The notes under the pieces were generated by a model, which saw nothing but the letters and a program-made list of their open reading frames with translations, did not search any database and was not told where the DNA came from. DNA of 64,000 nucleotides from positions 4,303 to 68,302 of the forward strand of contig CAYORU010000016.1 in assembly GCA_964406445.1 (NCBI GenBank). Direction: 5' to 3'. Shown here piece after piece: positions 23,497 to 31,696 of the stretch. The translations under genes were made by a program, and so were the position numbers. Every line of letters starts with the position of its first letter. The first letter of the stretch is position 1. Origin of the DNA: SG8-30 sp964406445. GTDB taxonomy: Bacteria > Pseudomonadota > Gammaproteobacteria > Steroidobacterales > Steroidobacteraceae.

Positions 23497-23956
23497 AGGC
23501 GAGCGCGTGGCGCTCGTCCGCCGGATGGTGCTCGCGCGCGAGCTCGCGCCACTGCGAGGGGTCGAAGGCGTCGAGGCGCGTGTCGCCCTCGACGTCGCCG
23601 TGGACCTCGGTCAGCTCGAGCCTCGCAAGCCACGGCCAGGCGAGCCGGTAGACCTCGGCGCCGCCGATGACCATGACCTCGGCGGCCTCCCCCGCCGCGG
23701 CGAGCGCCTCGTCCAGCGAGTGCACCACCCGGCAGCCGGGCGCCGACCAGGCGCGGTCCCGCGTCAGGACGATGTTCTCGCGCCCGGGGAGAGGCCGCCC
23801 GAGCGATTCGCAGGTCCTGCGGCCCATCAGGATGGGCTTGCCCATCGTGATCGCCTTGAAGCGCCTGAGGTCGTCCGGCAGGCGCCACGGCAGGCCGCCG
23901 TCGCGGCCGATGACGCCGTTTCGCGCCATCGCGACCACGCCGACCAGCCGCGGCAC
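23465..23956 (-). CDS. folA: Dihydrofolate reductase
   Basis: A 163-aa DHFR that regenerates tetrahydrofolate, used up by thyA in the same run. VGVVAMARNGVIGRDGGLPW has the conserved Trp and the acidic residue that follows (LPDDLRRFK). MGKPILMGRRTCESLGRPLPGR and VMVIGGAEVYRLA bind NADPH, and ELTEVHGDVEGDT is the family's late motif. The start is GTG 23956. It is preceded after 23 bp by a SET-domain gene and, beyond that, thyA and lgt. Its 3' end overlaps the preceding plus-strand gene tail-to-tail. Confidence 0.96.
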   Translation of the reverse strand: MPRLVGVVAMARNGVIGRDGGLPWRLPDDLRRFKAITMGKPILMGRRTCESLGRPLPGRENIVLTRDRAWSAPGCRVVHSLDEALAAAGEAAEVMVIGGAEVYRLAWPWLARLELTEVHGDVEGDTRLDAFDPSQWRELAREHHPADERHALAFSFLTLERRD

Positions 23957-23979
23957 TCGCGGCCTTGCGGTGGGCGCGC

Positions 23980-24525
23980 TCAGCGGTGGCTCACCGTGCG
24001 CCCATGGGCGTGGTGCTCGGCCTTGGCGCGCCTCGCCTTCGCGCTGGCCTTCCCCTTGCGCTTCGGCGGGTCGCTCAGCATCGTGCCGCGGCAGCCGGCC
24101 TTGCCGCAGCGGCAGGCGAAGACCTCGTCGATGTCAGGCGGGTCGCCGGGCTCGCGCTGGATCTGGTAGTCGTAGGACAACTCCTCGCCCGGCTGGATCG
24201 TGCGGATCACCTCGATGAACACGCGGCGCTGCTCGGTGATGGTCTCGCAGTTCGGGTCGCAGGAGTGGTTGATGAAGCGCGCCTCGTTGCCGTCCACCCC
24301 GGCGTCGATGACGGTGCGCTTGTCGACGATGAACAGGAAGGTGTGGTTGTCCGTCGCAGGCCGGTCCTCGTAGCGCCGGTCCGCCTCGGCGTGCGAGACG
24401 CGCTCGCCCACGTACTCGATGATCCGCGTGCCCTTGCGGATGCGGCGCAGGGCGAACACGCCCTTGCCGTGGATCCTGGAATTCCGCACCTTGAACATCG
24501 GCGCGCGGCGGCTCGTCGTGGTCAT
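23980..24525 (-). CDS. SET-domain protein lysine methyltransferase with post-SET motif
   Basis: A 181-aa SET-domain protein. Residues about 10-125 form the SET fold: SRIHGKGVFALRRIRKGTRI, then IIEYVGERVS, the SAM-binding/pseudoknot motif ARFINHSCDPNCET, and GEELSYDYQI with the catalytic Tyr. A post-SET zinc motif CRCGKAGCRGTM follows (with the NHSC Cys it gives CxCxxxxC). The C-terminal 35 residues are very basic, suggesting contact with nucleic acid or an acidic protein. Bacterial SET proteins can methylate ribosomal or DNA-binding proteins; the target here is unknown. It is embedded in lgt-thyA-SET-folA with 31- and 23-bp gaps. Confidence 0.92.
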   Translation of the reverse strand: MTTTSRRAPMFKVRNSRIHGKGVFALRRIRKGTRIIEYVGERVSHAEADRRYEDRPATDNHTFLFIVDKRTVIDAGVDGNEARFINHSCDPNCETITEQRRVFIEVIRTIQPGEELSYDYQIQREPGDPPDIDEVFACRCGKAGCRGTMLSDPPKRKGKASAKARRAKAEHHAHGRTVSHR

Positions 24526-24556
24526 GCCTGGTCTGTTCCCCTGTTGAGTGGAGTCG

Positions 24557-25351
24557 TCACACCGCGACCGGCGCCTTGATCGCCGGATGGTGCTGGTAGC
24601 CCTCGATCGCGAAGTCCTCGAGCGCGTAGTCGAACATGGACGGCGGCCGGCGCCGGATCGCCAGCCGCGGCAGCGGATAGGGCTCGCGCGACAGCTGCAG
24701 CTCTGCCTGCTCGAGGTGGTTGAGGTAGAGGTGGCAGTCGCCGCCGGTCCAGATGAACTCGCCCGGCTCCAGGTCGCACTGCTGGGCCAGCATGTGGGTC
24801 AGGAGCGCATAGGAGGCGATGTTGAACGGCACGCCGAGGAAGATGTCCGCGCTGCGCTGGTAGAGCTGGCAGGACAGCCGGCCGCCCGCGACGTAGAACT
24901 GGAAGAAGGCGTGGCAGGGCATCAGGGCCATCCGGTCGAGCTCGCCGACGTTCCACGCGCTGACCAGGATGCGCCGCGAATCCGGCGTGCGGCGCAGCTG
25001 CTCGACCACGGCGGCGATCTGGTCGACGTGGCCGCCATCGGGGGTCGGCCAGGACCGCCACTGCTTGCCGTAGACCGGCCCGAGTTCGCCGTCCCCGTCG
25101 GCCCACTCGTCCCAGATGGTGACCCCGCGCTCCTGCAGCCACCGCACGTTGGTCTCGCCGCGCAGGAACCACAGCAGCTCGAGGATGACCGACTTGGTGT
25201 GGACCTTCTTGGTCGTCACCAGCGGAAAGCCCTCGGCGAGGTCGAAGCGCATCTGGTGGCCGAAGACCGACAGCGTGCCGGTGCCGGTGCGGTCTTCCTT
25301 GCGCACGCCGTGCTCGCGCACGAGGCGCATCAGCGCGTGGTACTGGCGCAT
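24557..25351 (-). CDS. thyA: Thymidylate synthase
   Basis: A 264-aa ThyA, the same length as the E. coli enzyme. It converts dUMP to dTMP with methylenetetrahydrofolate. MRQYHALMRLVREHG and RTGTGTLSVFGHQMRFDL begin the protein. The catalytic Cys is in ALMPCHAFFQFYV; QLYQRSADIFLGVPFNIASY binds substrate and HHPAIKAPVAV ends it. The ATG at 25351 overlaps the lgt stop, so the two are translationally coupled. Longer in-frame extensions run through lgt and are rejected. Confidence 0.97.
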   Translation of the reverse strand: MRQYHALMRLVREHGVRKEDRTGTGTLSVFGHQMRFDLAEGFPLVTTKKVHTKSVILELLWFLRGETNVRWLQERGVTIWDEWADGDGELGPVYGKQWRSWPTPDGGHVDQIAAVVEQLRRTPDSRRILVSAWNVGELDRMALMPCHAFFQFYVAGGRLSCQLYQRSADIFLGVPFNIASYALLTHMLAQQCDLEPGEFIWTGGDCHLYLNHLEQAELQLSREPYPLPRLAIRRRPPSMFDYALEDFAIEGYQHHPAIKAPVAV

Positions 25352-26142
25352 CAAGCGTGGTTTCCGGACGGCTGGCCTGTCCGGTAGGCCCAGGCGATGA
25401 GCGCGAGGCCGGCGAGCACCATGGGCAGCGAGAGCAGCTGGCCCATCGTGAGCCAGCCGAAGGCGAGGTAGCCGAGGTGAGCGTCCGGCAGGCGCACGAA
25501 CTCCGCGAGGATGCGGAACGTGCCGTAGCCGACCAGGAACAGGCCCGAGGGCGCGAGCCGCGGCCGGGGCTTCGAGGTGAACCACCACAGGATCGCGAAC
25601 AGCACGAGGCCCTCGAGCGCCGCCTGGTAGAGCTGCGAGGCGTGGCGCACCTGCCCCTCGACCAGGAAGCCCCAGGGCAGGTCGGTGGGCTTGCCCCACA
25701 GCTCGCCGTTGATGAAGTTGCCGACCCGCCCCGCGCCGAGCCCGAGCGCCGGCAGCGGCGCCATGAAGTCGAAGACGTCGGCGATCCTGCGGCCGCGGCT
25801 CTTCGCGAAATACGCCATCGCCGCCAGCACGCCGAGGAAGCCGCCGTGGAAGGACATGCCGCCCTGCCAGACCTTGAGCGCCGACAGCGGGTCGGCGAGC
25901 ACGCCCCCGAAGCCGTAGAACAGGATCCAGCCGAGCCGGCCGCCGACGATCACGCCGATCGCGGCGAAGAAGATCAGGTCGTCGACGTCCATCGGCTTCC
26001 AGGTCGAGCCCGGCGCGGCCGCGCGGCGGCGGGCCAGCCACCAGCCGAGGCCGATGCCGACCACGTACATCAGCCCGTACCAGCGGACCTTGAGCGGGCC
26101 GAGGGACAGCGCGATGGGGTCGATGTCGGGATAGGCGATCAC
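25351..26142 (-). CDS. lgt: Prolipoprotein diacylglyceryl transferase
   Basis: A 263-aa integral membrane enzyme that attaches diacylglycerol to the lipobox cysteine of prolipoproteins. About seven membrane segments are visible. The Lgt signature GRVGNFINGELWG (conserved Arg and Asn) occurs near residue 143, with WQGGMSFHGGFLG (essential His) near 98. The start is GTG 26142. A TAGAAT box lies only 8 bases upstream, so the mRNA may be nearly leaderless. thyA overlaps the stop. lgt-thyA is a common pairing in proteobacteria. Confidence 0.96.
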   Translation of the reverse strand: MIAYPDIDPIALSLGPLKVRWYGLMYVVGIGLGWWLARRRAAAPGSTWKPMDVDDLIFFAAIGVIVGGRLGWILFYGFGGVLADPLSALKVWQGGMSFHGGFLGVLAAMAYFAKSRGRRIADVFDFMAPLPALGLGAGRVGNFINGELWGKPTDLPWGFLVEGQVRHASQLYQAALEGLVLFAILWWFTSKPRPRLAPSGLFLVGYGTFRILAEFVRLPDAHLGYLAFGWLTMGQLLSLPMVLAGLALIAWAYRTGQPSGNHA

Positions 26143-26149
26143 GGTCGGG

Positions 26150-26155
26150 ATTCTA
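26150..26155 (-). promoter_or_regulatory. Predicted -10 box very close to the lgt start
   Basis: TAGAAT on the minus strand, with seven bases between it and the GTG at 26142. If it is used, transcription would begin at or next to the start codon, giving a leaderless or near-leaderless lgt-thyA-SET-folA mRNA. No -35 could be assigned with confidence. Confidence 0.4.
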
Positions 26156-26173
26156 GCAAGCGCGCGCCCGGTC

Positions 26174-27406
26174 TCAGGCGTGGCGGACCGAGAACAGCAG
26201 GGCCTTGAGGTAGCGCGTCTCCGGGATCGCCGGGTGCACAGGGTGGTCGGGCGCCTGGCCGCCCGCTTGGACGAGCTGCACGAAGCGGTCGACGTGACGC
26301 GCGGCGCGCTGCACCGCCTCGATCAGCTCGCCCTCGGCGAGGTGCGAGGAGCAGGAACAGGACATCAGCAGCCCGTCGTGGTCGATCAGCTGCAGCGCGA
26401 GCCGGTTGAGCCTTTGGTAGGCGGCAAGGCCCTTGCCGTGGTCCTTGCGCCGCTTGATGAACGCCGGCGGATCCACGACCACCACGTCGAAGCGCCGCCG
26501 CTCGGCGGCCATCTTCTCGAGCACGTCGAAGGCGTCGCCGGTCACGGTGGCGACGGCGAGGCCGTTGGCTGCGGCGCTCGCCTCGACCGACGCCAGCGCC
26601 GCGGCCGAGGCGTCCACGCAGGTCGTCTCGCCCGCGCCCGCACGCGCCGCCTGCAGGCCGAAGCCGCCGGCGTAGGAGAAGACATCGAGCACGCGCGCGC
26701 CGGCGCAGTGCCGGGCCACTGCCGCCCGGTTCGGCGCCTGGTCGAAGAACCAGCCGGTCTTCTGGCCGGCGGCCAGCGCCACCGTGAACCGGACGCCGCC
26801 CTCCTCGAGCTCGACGCGTTCCGGCGCCTCGCCGAAGGCGGGCTCGACGTACAGCGGCAGGCCCTCGAGCTCCCGGGCCGGCGAGTCGTTCTTCCACAGC
26901 ACGGCGCGCGGCGCGACGGTCTGCGCGAGCGCGGCGAGCACGTCGTCCTTCATGGCCTCCATGCCGGCCGTGCCGAGCTGCACCACGCAGGTGTCGCCGA
27001 AGCGGTCGATGACGAGGCCGGGCAGCTGGTCGGACTCGCCGAAGGCGAGCCGGTAGTACGGCCGGCCGTAGAAGCGCTCGCGCAGCCGCAGCGCGGCCTC
27101 GAGCCGGCGCGCCAGCCAGGCTCGCCCCGGCCGCTCCCTGGCGCTTCGCGCGAGGATCCGCCCGGCGATCAGCGTGTGCGGGTTGACGCTCGCATAGCCG
27201 AGGAAACGTCCCTTGCTCGAGGTCACGGCCGCCACCTGCCCGGGCGCGAAGGCGGCCAGCGGGGTCGCGACCACGTCGACCTCGTTGGAGAAGATCCAGA
27301 GGTGCCCGGCCTGCAGCCGGCGCTCCTCGCGCGGCTTCAGCACGAGCGGCGGCAGATCGTCGGGCGTGGCTGCCGTGCCGGCGCCGGTCGTGGGTTCATT
27401 GGACAC
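26174..27406 (-). CDS. rlmI: RlmI-like 23S rRNA (cytosine-5) methyltransferase, class I SAM
   Basis: A 410-aa protein with an N-terminal PUA-like domain (LVLKPREERRLQAGHLWIFSNEV) that binds RNA. A central linker domain follows (ESDQLPGLVIDRFGD), then a methyltransferase domain (GQKTGWFFDQAPNRAAV, VLDVFSYAGGFGLQAA). VVVDPPAFIK and MSCSCSSHL are the two regions expected to hold catalytic cysteine and substrate contacts in the RlmI/YccW group. That group methylates C1962 of 23S rRNA. GTG 27406 is the most likely start; extension to 27478 uses a TTG beyond the promoter boxes. It is divergent from yyaL. Confidence 0.9.
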   Translation of the reverse strand: MSNEPTTGAGTAATPDDLPPLVLKPREERRLQAGHLWIFSNEVDVVATPLAAFAPGQVAAVTSSKGRFLGYASVNPHTLIAGRILARSARERPGRAWLARRLEAALRLRERFYGRPYYRLAFGESDQLPGLVIDRFGDTCVVQLGTAGMEAMKDDVLAALAQTVAPRAVLWKNDSPARELEGLPLYVEPAFGEAPERVELEEGGVRFTVALAAGQKTGWFFDQAPNRAAVARHCAGARVLDVFSYAGGFGLQAARAGAGETTCVDASAAALASVEASAAANGLAVATVTGDAFDVLEKMAAERRRFDVVVVDPPAFIKRRKDHGKGLAAYQRLNRLALQLIDHDGLLMSCSCSSHLAEGELIEAVQRAARHVDRFVQLVQAGGQAPDHPVHPAIPETRYLKALLFSVRHA

Positions 27407-27450
27407 GTCGGGTTTCCAGAGCCCGCAGCACGGCGCCGCAGGGCATTGGC

Positions 27451-27468
27451 TATAGTCGCTACATTGTA
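27451..27468. promoter_or_regulatory. Back-to-back -10 boxes for rlmI and yyaL
   Basis: TATAGT on the plus strand (27451-27456) and TACAAT on the minus strand (27463-27468) lie within 18 bases between the two divergent genes. The surrounding GGCTA and TAGCC form a small dyad. Overlapping divergent promoters imply that the two genes compete for RNA polymerase. No -35 elements were convincing. Confidence 0.4.
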
Positions 27469-27489
27469 GCCCACCCAAGGCCAGCGCCG

Positions 27490-29580
27490 ATGCGCGACGC
27501 CGCGCCGAAGAACCGCCTCGCCGGCGAGACCAGCCCCTACCTGCTGCAGCACGCCGACAACCCGGTGGACTGGCACCCCTGGGGAGAGGAGGCGCTCGCC
27601 CGGGCGCGCGCCGAGGACAAGCCGATCCTGCTGTCGATCGGCTACTCGGCGTGCCACTGGTGCCACGTCATGGCGCACGAGTCGTTCGAGGACCCCGGCA
27701 CGGCCGAAGTGATGAACGAGCTGTTCGTCAACGTGAAGGTGGACCGCGAGGAGCGGCCCGACCTCGACAAGGTCTACCAGATCGCGCACCAGGTCCTCAC
27801 GCAGCACGGCGGCGGCTGGCCGCTCACCATGTTCCTGGCCCCCGACGACCTGACGCCGTTCTTCGCCGGAACCTATTTCCCTCGCGAGGCGCGCTACGGC
27901 ATGCCCCCCTTCGTCGAGGTGCTGCGCCGGGTCGCCGGCTTCTACAGCGAGCAGCGCGAGGAGATCCGGCGCCAGAACGGGGCCCTGCGTGCGGTGTTCG
28001 ACGACATCGTCCCGCCGACCGCGGCCGCGGGCACGCGGCCCGACGCCGCACCGCTCGACGCCGCGCGGCGGGAGGCGGAGTCGAATTTCGACGGCGAGCA
28101 CGGCGGCTTCGGCGGGGCGCCGAAGTTCCCGCACCCGGCGACGCTCGAGCGCCTGCTCCGGCACTGGCATGCCACCGCCACGGGACCGGAGCCGGACCTC
28201 AAGGCGCTCTACATGGCCACGCTGACCCTGACGCGCATGGCCGAAGGCGGCGTCTACGACCAGCTCGGCGGCGGCTTCTTCCGGTACTCGGTGGACCGCC
28301 ACTGGATGATCCCGCACTTCGAGAAGATGCTCTACGACAACGGCCCGCTGCTCGCCGCCTACGCCGCAGCCGCGGTCGCCACCGGCGAGCCGCTGTTCCG
28401 GCAGGTGGCGGTCGAGACGGCGGGCTGGGCGATCCGGGAGATGGAGGCGCCGGAGGGCGGCTTTTATTCGGCGCTCGACGCCGATTCCGGGGGCCACGAG
28501 GGACGCTACTACGCCTGGAACCGGGCCGAGGTCGAGGCCGCGCTGCCGGGCGAGGAGTATCGGGCCTTTGCACGCCGCTTCGGCCTCGACCGCGAGCCGA
28601 ACTTCGAGCAGGCCTGGCACCTGCACGGCTTCGTCGCGCCGGCGACCGTCGCGGAGCAGCTCGGCGAGGATCCCGGGCGGACGGCGGCGCGGATCGAGCG
28701 CGGACGCCGGCAGCTGCTCGAGCTGCGCACGCGCCGCCCGCCGCCGGGCCGCGACGAAAAGCTGCTGACCGGCTGGAACGGACTGATGATCCGCGGGCTC
28801 GCGATGGCCGCGCGGACGCTGGCCCGGCCCGACTACGCGCTCGCCGCGACGCGCGCCGTCGACCTGATCCGCCAGCGCTGCTTCGCGGATGGACGGCTGC
28901 TCGCGGCCGTGCCGGCCGGCAAGGCCCGGCTGCCCGGCTACCTCGACGACTACGCCTTCATGATCGATGCGCTGCTCGCGCTGCTCGAGGCGCGCTGGCG
29001 CGGCGAGGACCTGCAGTTCGCCTGCGCGCTCGCCGACCGCCTGCTCGAGGACTTCGAGGACCGGGACCGGGGCGGGTTCTGGTTCACGGCCGAGGGCCTC
29101 GACCCGCCGCTGCACCGGCCGAAAGGCTTCGCCGACGAAGCCACGCCCGCCGGCAACGGCATCGCCGCGCAGGCGCTCGGCAGGCTCGGCTGGCTGCTCG
29201 GCGAGACCCGCTACCTCGAGGCCGCCGCGCGCGCGGTGAGCGGCGGCTGGCCCTCGCTCGCGCGTGCGCCGCACGCCCACGCCACCATGCTGACGGCGCT
29301 GGAGGAATACCTGCACCCGCCACAGGTGGTGATCATCCGCGGCCCGCAGGCCGAGGCGCGGCAGTGGGCAGAGGCGCTCGCGGCGCTGTACGCGCCGCGG
29401 CGCATGGTGCTCGCCATTCCCGACGACGCGCCGGACCTGCCGCCTGCGCTCGCATCCAAGGCGCCGCGAGGGGGCACGGTCGCCTATCTCTGCGAGGGCC
29501 CGCAGTGCTCGGCGCCCGCCGACGACCTGTCGCGCCTGGTGCGGCTGCTGCGCGACGGCGTCGGGACGCGCGACGCCTGA
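27490..29580 (+). CDS. YyaL/DUF255 thioredoxin-domain protein
   Basis: A 696-aa protein of the YyaL (Spata20-like) family. Residues 1-165 form a thioredoxin-like DUF255 domain: NRLAGETSPYLLQHADNPVD, then the redox-like motif SACHWCHVMAHESF and NVKVDREERPDLDKVY. The remainder is an (alpha/alpha)6 barrel related to N-acylglucosamine 2-epimerases and glycosidases: GGVYDQLGGGFFRYSVD, PHFEKMLYDNG and GFYSALDADSGG. Function is unknown despite wide conservation; it may be cytoplasmic. Length is typical (about 680). Confidence 0.93.
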   Translation: MRDAAPKNRLAGETSPYLLQHADNPVDWHPWGEEALARARAEDKPILLSIGYSACHWCHVMAHESFEDPGTAEVMNELFVNVKVDREERPDLDKVYQIAHQVLTQHGGGWPLTMFLAPDDLTPFFAGTYFPREARYGMPPFVEVLRRVAGFYSEQREEIRRQNGALRAVFDDIVPPTAAAGTRPDAAPLDAARREAESNFDGEHGGFGGAPKFPHPATLERLLRHWHATATGPEPDLKALYMATLTLTRMAEGGVYDQLGGGFFRYSVDRHWMIPHFEKMLYDNGPLLAAYAAAAVATGEPLFRQVAVETAGWAIREMEAPEGGFYSALDADSGGHEGRYYAWNRAEVEAALPGEEYRAFARRFGLDREPNFEQAWHLHGFVAPATVAEQLGEDPGRTAARIERGRRQLLELRTRRPPPGRDEKLLTGWNGLMIRGLAMAARTLARPDYALAATRAVDLIRQRCFADGRLLAAVPAGKARLPGYLDDYAFMIDALLALLEARWRGEDLQFACALADRLLEDFEDRDRGGFWFTAEGLDPPLHRPKGFADEATPAGNGIAAQALGRLGWLLGETRYLEAAARAVSGGWPSLARAPHAHATMLTALEEYLHPPQVVIIRGPQAEARQWAEALAALYAPRRMVLAIPDDAPDLPPALASKAPRGGTVAYLCEGPQCSAPADDLSRLVRLLRDGVGTRDA

Positions 29581-29583
29581 CGG

Positions 29584-30144
29584 TCAGCCGGCGCCGCCGG
29601 CCAGCGTCAGCGCCCCGAGCAGGAAGAAGAGCGCGGCCGCGCCCCAGCGCAGGTAGCGCATGTCGATCCGCCGGGCGAAGCGCTCGCCGAGCCACACGGC
29701 GGGCGCGTTGGCGAGGGTCATCCCGAGCGTCGTGCCGAGCACCACCGCCGCGAGCCCGTCGAAACGGGCCGCGAGCGCGACGGTGGCGAGCTGGGTCTTG
29801 TCGCCCATCTCGACCAGGAAGAAGGCCACGACGGTGGCCACGAAGACGCTGGCCGCGGGCAGCGCGGGCGTCTCCTCGAGCCGGTCGGGCACCAGCGCCC
29901 ACAGGCCGAAGCCGAAGAAGGCCACGGCGAGGATCCAGGTCAGCGCCGCCGGCGCGAGCAGCGACGCGAGCCAGGCGCCGAGGACGCCGGCGAGGAAGTG
30001 GTTGGCGAGGGTCGCGACGACGATGCCGAGGATGATCGGCAGCGGCTTGCGGAAACGCCCGGCCAGCACGAAGGACAGCAGCTGGGTCTTGTCGCCCATC
30101 TCGGCAAGGGCGACGATCGCAGTCGAGGTGAGGAAGGCTTCCAT
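29584..30144 (-). CDS. TMEM165/GDT1 family (UPF0016) cation transporter
   Basis: A 186-aa membrane protein with six predicted helices and the two signature motifs of the family, ALAEMGDKTQLL near residue 13 and FFLVEMGDKTQLATVALAA near 108. These E-x-G-D-K-T motifs bind cations; bacterial members (MneA-like) export manganese or calcium. The protein starts at ATG 30144. Its ATG overlaps the divergent threonine dehydratase ATG on the opposite strand, an unusual arrangement. A TAGAAT box at 30168-30173 on this strand lies inside the neighbour's coding region. Confidence 0.93.
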   Translation of the reverse strand: MEAFLTSTAIVALAEMGDKTQLLSFVLAGRFRKPLPIILGIVVATLANHFLAGVLGAWLASLLAPAALTWILAVAFFGFGLWALVPDRLEETPALPAASVFVATVVAFFLVEMGDKTQLATVALAARFDGLAAVVLGTTLGMTLANAPAVWLGERFARRIDMRYLRWGAAALFFLLGALTLAGGAG

Positions 30145-31165
30145 GGACGCTCCGCAACCGGCGCGGGATTCTAGGGCAGGCGGCGCGGCCGCGGCGCCGG
30201 GATTTGCCGAGGTCGTCGCGGCTGCCGGTCGGCTGGCGGGCATCGCGCGGCGCACCCCGCTTCTGACCGACACACCGCTCGACGGCCTGGTCGGCGCGCG
30301 CCTGCTCCTGAAGGCCGAGTGCCTGCAGGTCACCGGCTCCTTCAAGATCCGCGGCGCCTGGAACCGGCTCGTGCAGCTGTCGCCCGCCGAGCGGGCCGCG
30401 GGCGTCGTGGCCTTCTCCTCCGGCAACCACGCGCAGGGCGTGGCCGAGGCCGCGCGGCGGCTCGGGATCCCGGCGACGATCGTCATGCCCGCGGACGCGC
30501 CGCGCGCCAAGCTCGAGAACACCCGCGCGCTCGGCGCCGAGGTCGTCACCTACGACCGCTCGCGCGAGAACCGCGAGGAGATCGCCGGCCGGCTCGCCGC
30601 CGCGCGGGGCGCGACGCTGGTGCCCTCCTTCGACGACCGCGAGATCATCGCCGGCCAGGGGACGGTCGGCCTCGAGATCATGGAGCAGGCGGCCGCCCGC
30701 GGCCTCGTGCCCGACGACGTCGTCATCTGCTGCAGCGGTGGCGGGCTCGCCGCCGGCAGCGCGCTCGCGGTGCGCGCTCAGGCGGCCGCGACGCGCGTAT
30801 TCACCGCCGAACCGGCCGGCTTCGACGACACGCGACGCTCGCTCAAGCGTGGCGAGCGGGTGGCCAACGACCCGGGCGGCGCGAGCTTCTGCGACGCGCT
30901 GCTCGCGCCGGCGCCGGGCCGGATCACCTTCGCGCTGATGCGCGAGCTCGTGGCAGGGGGCCTCGTTGCCACGGACGACGAGGTGCGCGCGGCGATGATC
31001 CTGGCGTTCCGCCACCTGAAGCTCGTGCTCGAGCCCGGCGGCGCGGTGGCGCTCGCCGCGGTGCTGGCTGGCCGGCTGCCCTGCCGTGGCCGCACCGTCG
31101 CGGTGGTGCTCTCGGGCGGCAACGTGGACGCGGGCCTCTACCGCGAAGTGCTGGCCGGCGCCTGA
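30143..31165 (+). CDS. Threonine/serine dehydratase (fold II PLP)
   Basis: A 340-aa PLP enzyme. The active-site Lys is in the motif GSFKIRGAWNRL near residue 70. VVAFSSGNHAQGVAEAARRL binds the substrate carboxylate and ICCSGGGLAAGSALA the phosphate. It lacks the C-terminal regulatory ACT domain of biosynthetic IlvA, so it resembles catabolic threonine dehydratase or the serine racemase group. It could deaminate threonine or serine, or racemise serine. The ATG at 30143 is the only plausible start. It overlaps the divergent transporter's start codon, and no own promoter is visible upstream outside that gene. Confidence 0.88.
   Translation: MDAPQPARDSRAGGAAAAPGFAEVVAAAGRLAGIARRTPLLTDTPLDGLVGARLLLKAECLQVTGSFKIRGAWNRLVQLSPAERAAGVVAFSSGNHAQGVAEAARRLGIPATIVMPADAPRAKLENTRALGAEVVTYDRSRENREEIAGRLAAARGATLVPSFDDREIIAGQGTVGLEIMEQAAARGLVPDDVVICCSGGGLAAGSALAVRAQAAATRVFTAEPAGFDDTRRSLKRGERVANDPGGASFCDALLAPAPGRITFALMRELVAGGLVATDDEVRAAMILAFRHLKLVLEPGGAVALAAVLAGRLPCRGRTVAVVLSGGNVDAGLYREVLAGA
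30168..30173 (-). promoter_or_regulatory. Predicted -10 box for the GDT1-type transporter, inside the neighbour's reading frame
   Basis: TAGAAT on the minus strand, 24 bases upstream of the transporter ATG at 30144. It is at codons 9-11 of the divergent threonine dehydratase. The arrangement implies promoters embedded in each other's coding sequence. Confidence 0.4.
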
Positions 31166-31169
31166 GCGA

Positions 31170-31610
31170 CTAGCGCCGCGCGGGCACGGCCCGGTATCGG
31201 GCGAGGCCCGGGTCGTCGGTGTCGTGGGTCGGCAGCGAATCGCCGACCAACGCCCACGCGACGCGCTGGTCGTAGAAGCAGTGCAGCCCGGGGTCGCGGT
31301 CCACCTCGCCGTCGAAGGAGGCGCGCGTGACGTGCATCTCGCCAGGGCAGAGGGCCGAGGCGAAGAACAGCGTCGTGCCGCAATCCGCGCAGAAGCCGCG
31401 CCGGCTCTGCGTCGTGGACGCATGCCACCGCAGCCGGTCCGCGCCCGCCACGAGGCGGAACCGCGCCTCGGCCGCGCCGACCCAGGTCACGAAGGCCGCG
31501 CCGTGCGCGCGACGGCACCACGCGCAGTGGCAGTGGGCGTGGAACAGGCTCGGCGGCGTGACCTCGTAGCGCACCGCGCCGCAGAGGCAGCCGCCGGTCA
31601 TCGGGGCCAT
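31170..31610 (-). CDS. GFA-family zinc-binding protein (glutathione-dependent formaldehyde-activating-like)
   Basis: A 146-aa protein of the GFA/CENP-V fold. The zinc ligands are in GGCLCGAVRYE, HCHCAWCRRAHGAAFVTW and GFCADCGTTLFF. Most members have no proven glutathione-dependent activity. ATG 31610 has GAGGAGG seven bases upstream; ATG 31601 and an upstream start at 31643 are alternatives. It is convergent with the dehydratase gene, with four bases between the stops, and divergent from the transporter that follows. Confidence 0.9.
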   Translation of the reverse strand: MAPMTGGCLCGAVRYEVTPPSLFHAHCHCAWCRRAHGAAFVTWVGAAEARFRLVAGADRLRWHASTTQSRRGFCADCGTTLFFASALCPGEMHVTRASFDGEVDRDPGLHCFYDQRVAWALVGDSLPTHDTDDPGLARYRAVPARR

Positions 31611-31696
31611 CGCGCGTCCTCCTCGTCGCCGCCGTCGCGCCACGATATCCTCGCGCCTGCCGCCGCGGCAATCCGGCCGCCGTCACCCAGGTCCCG

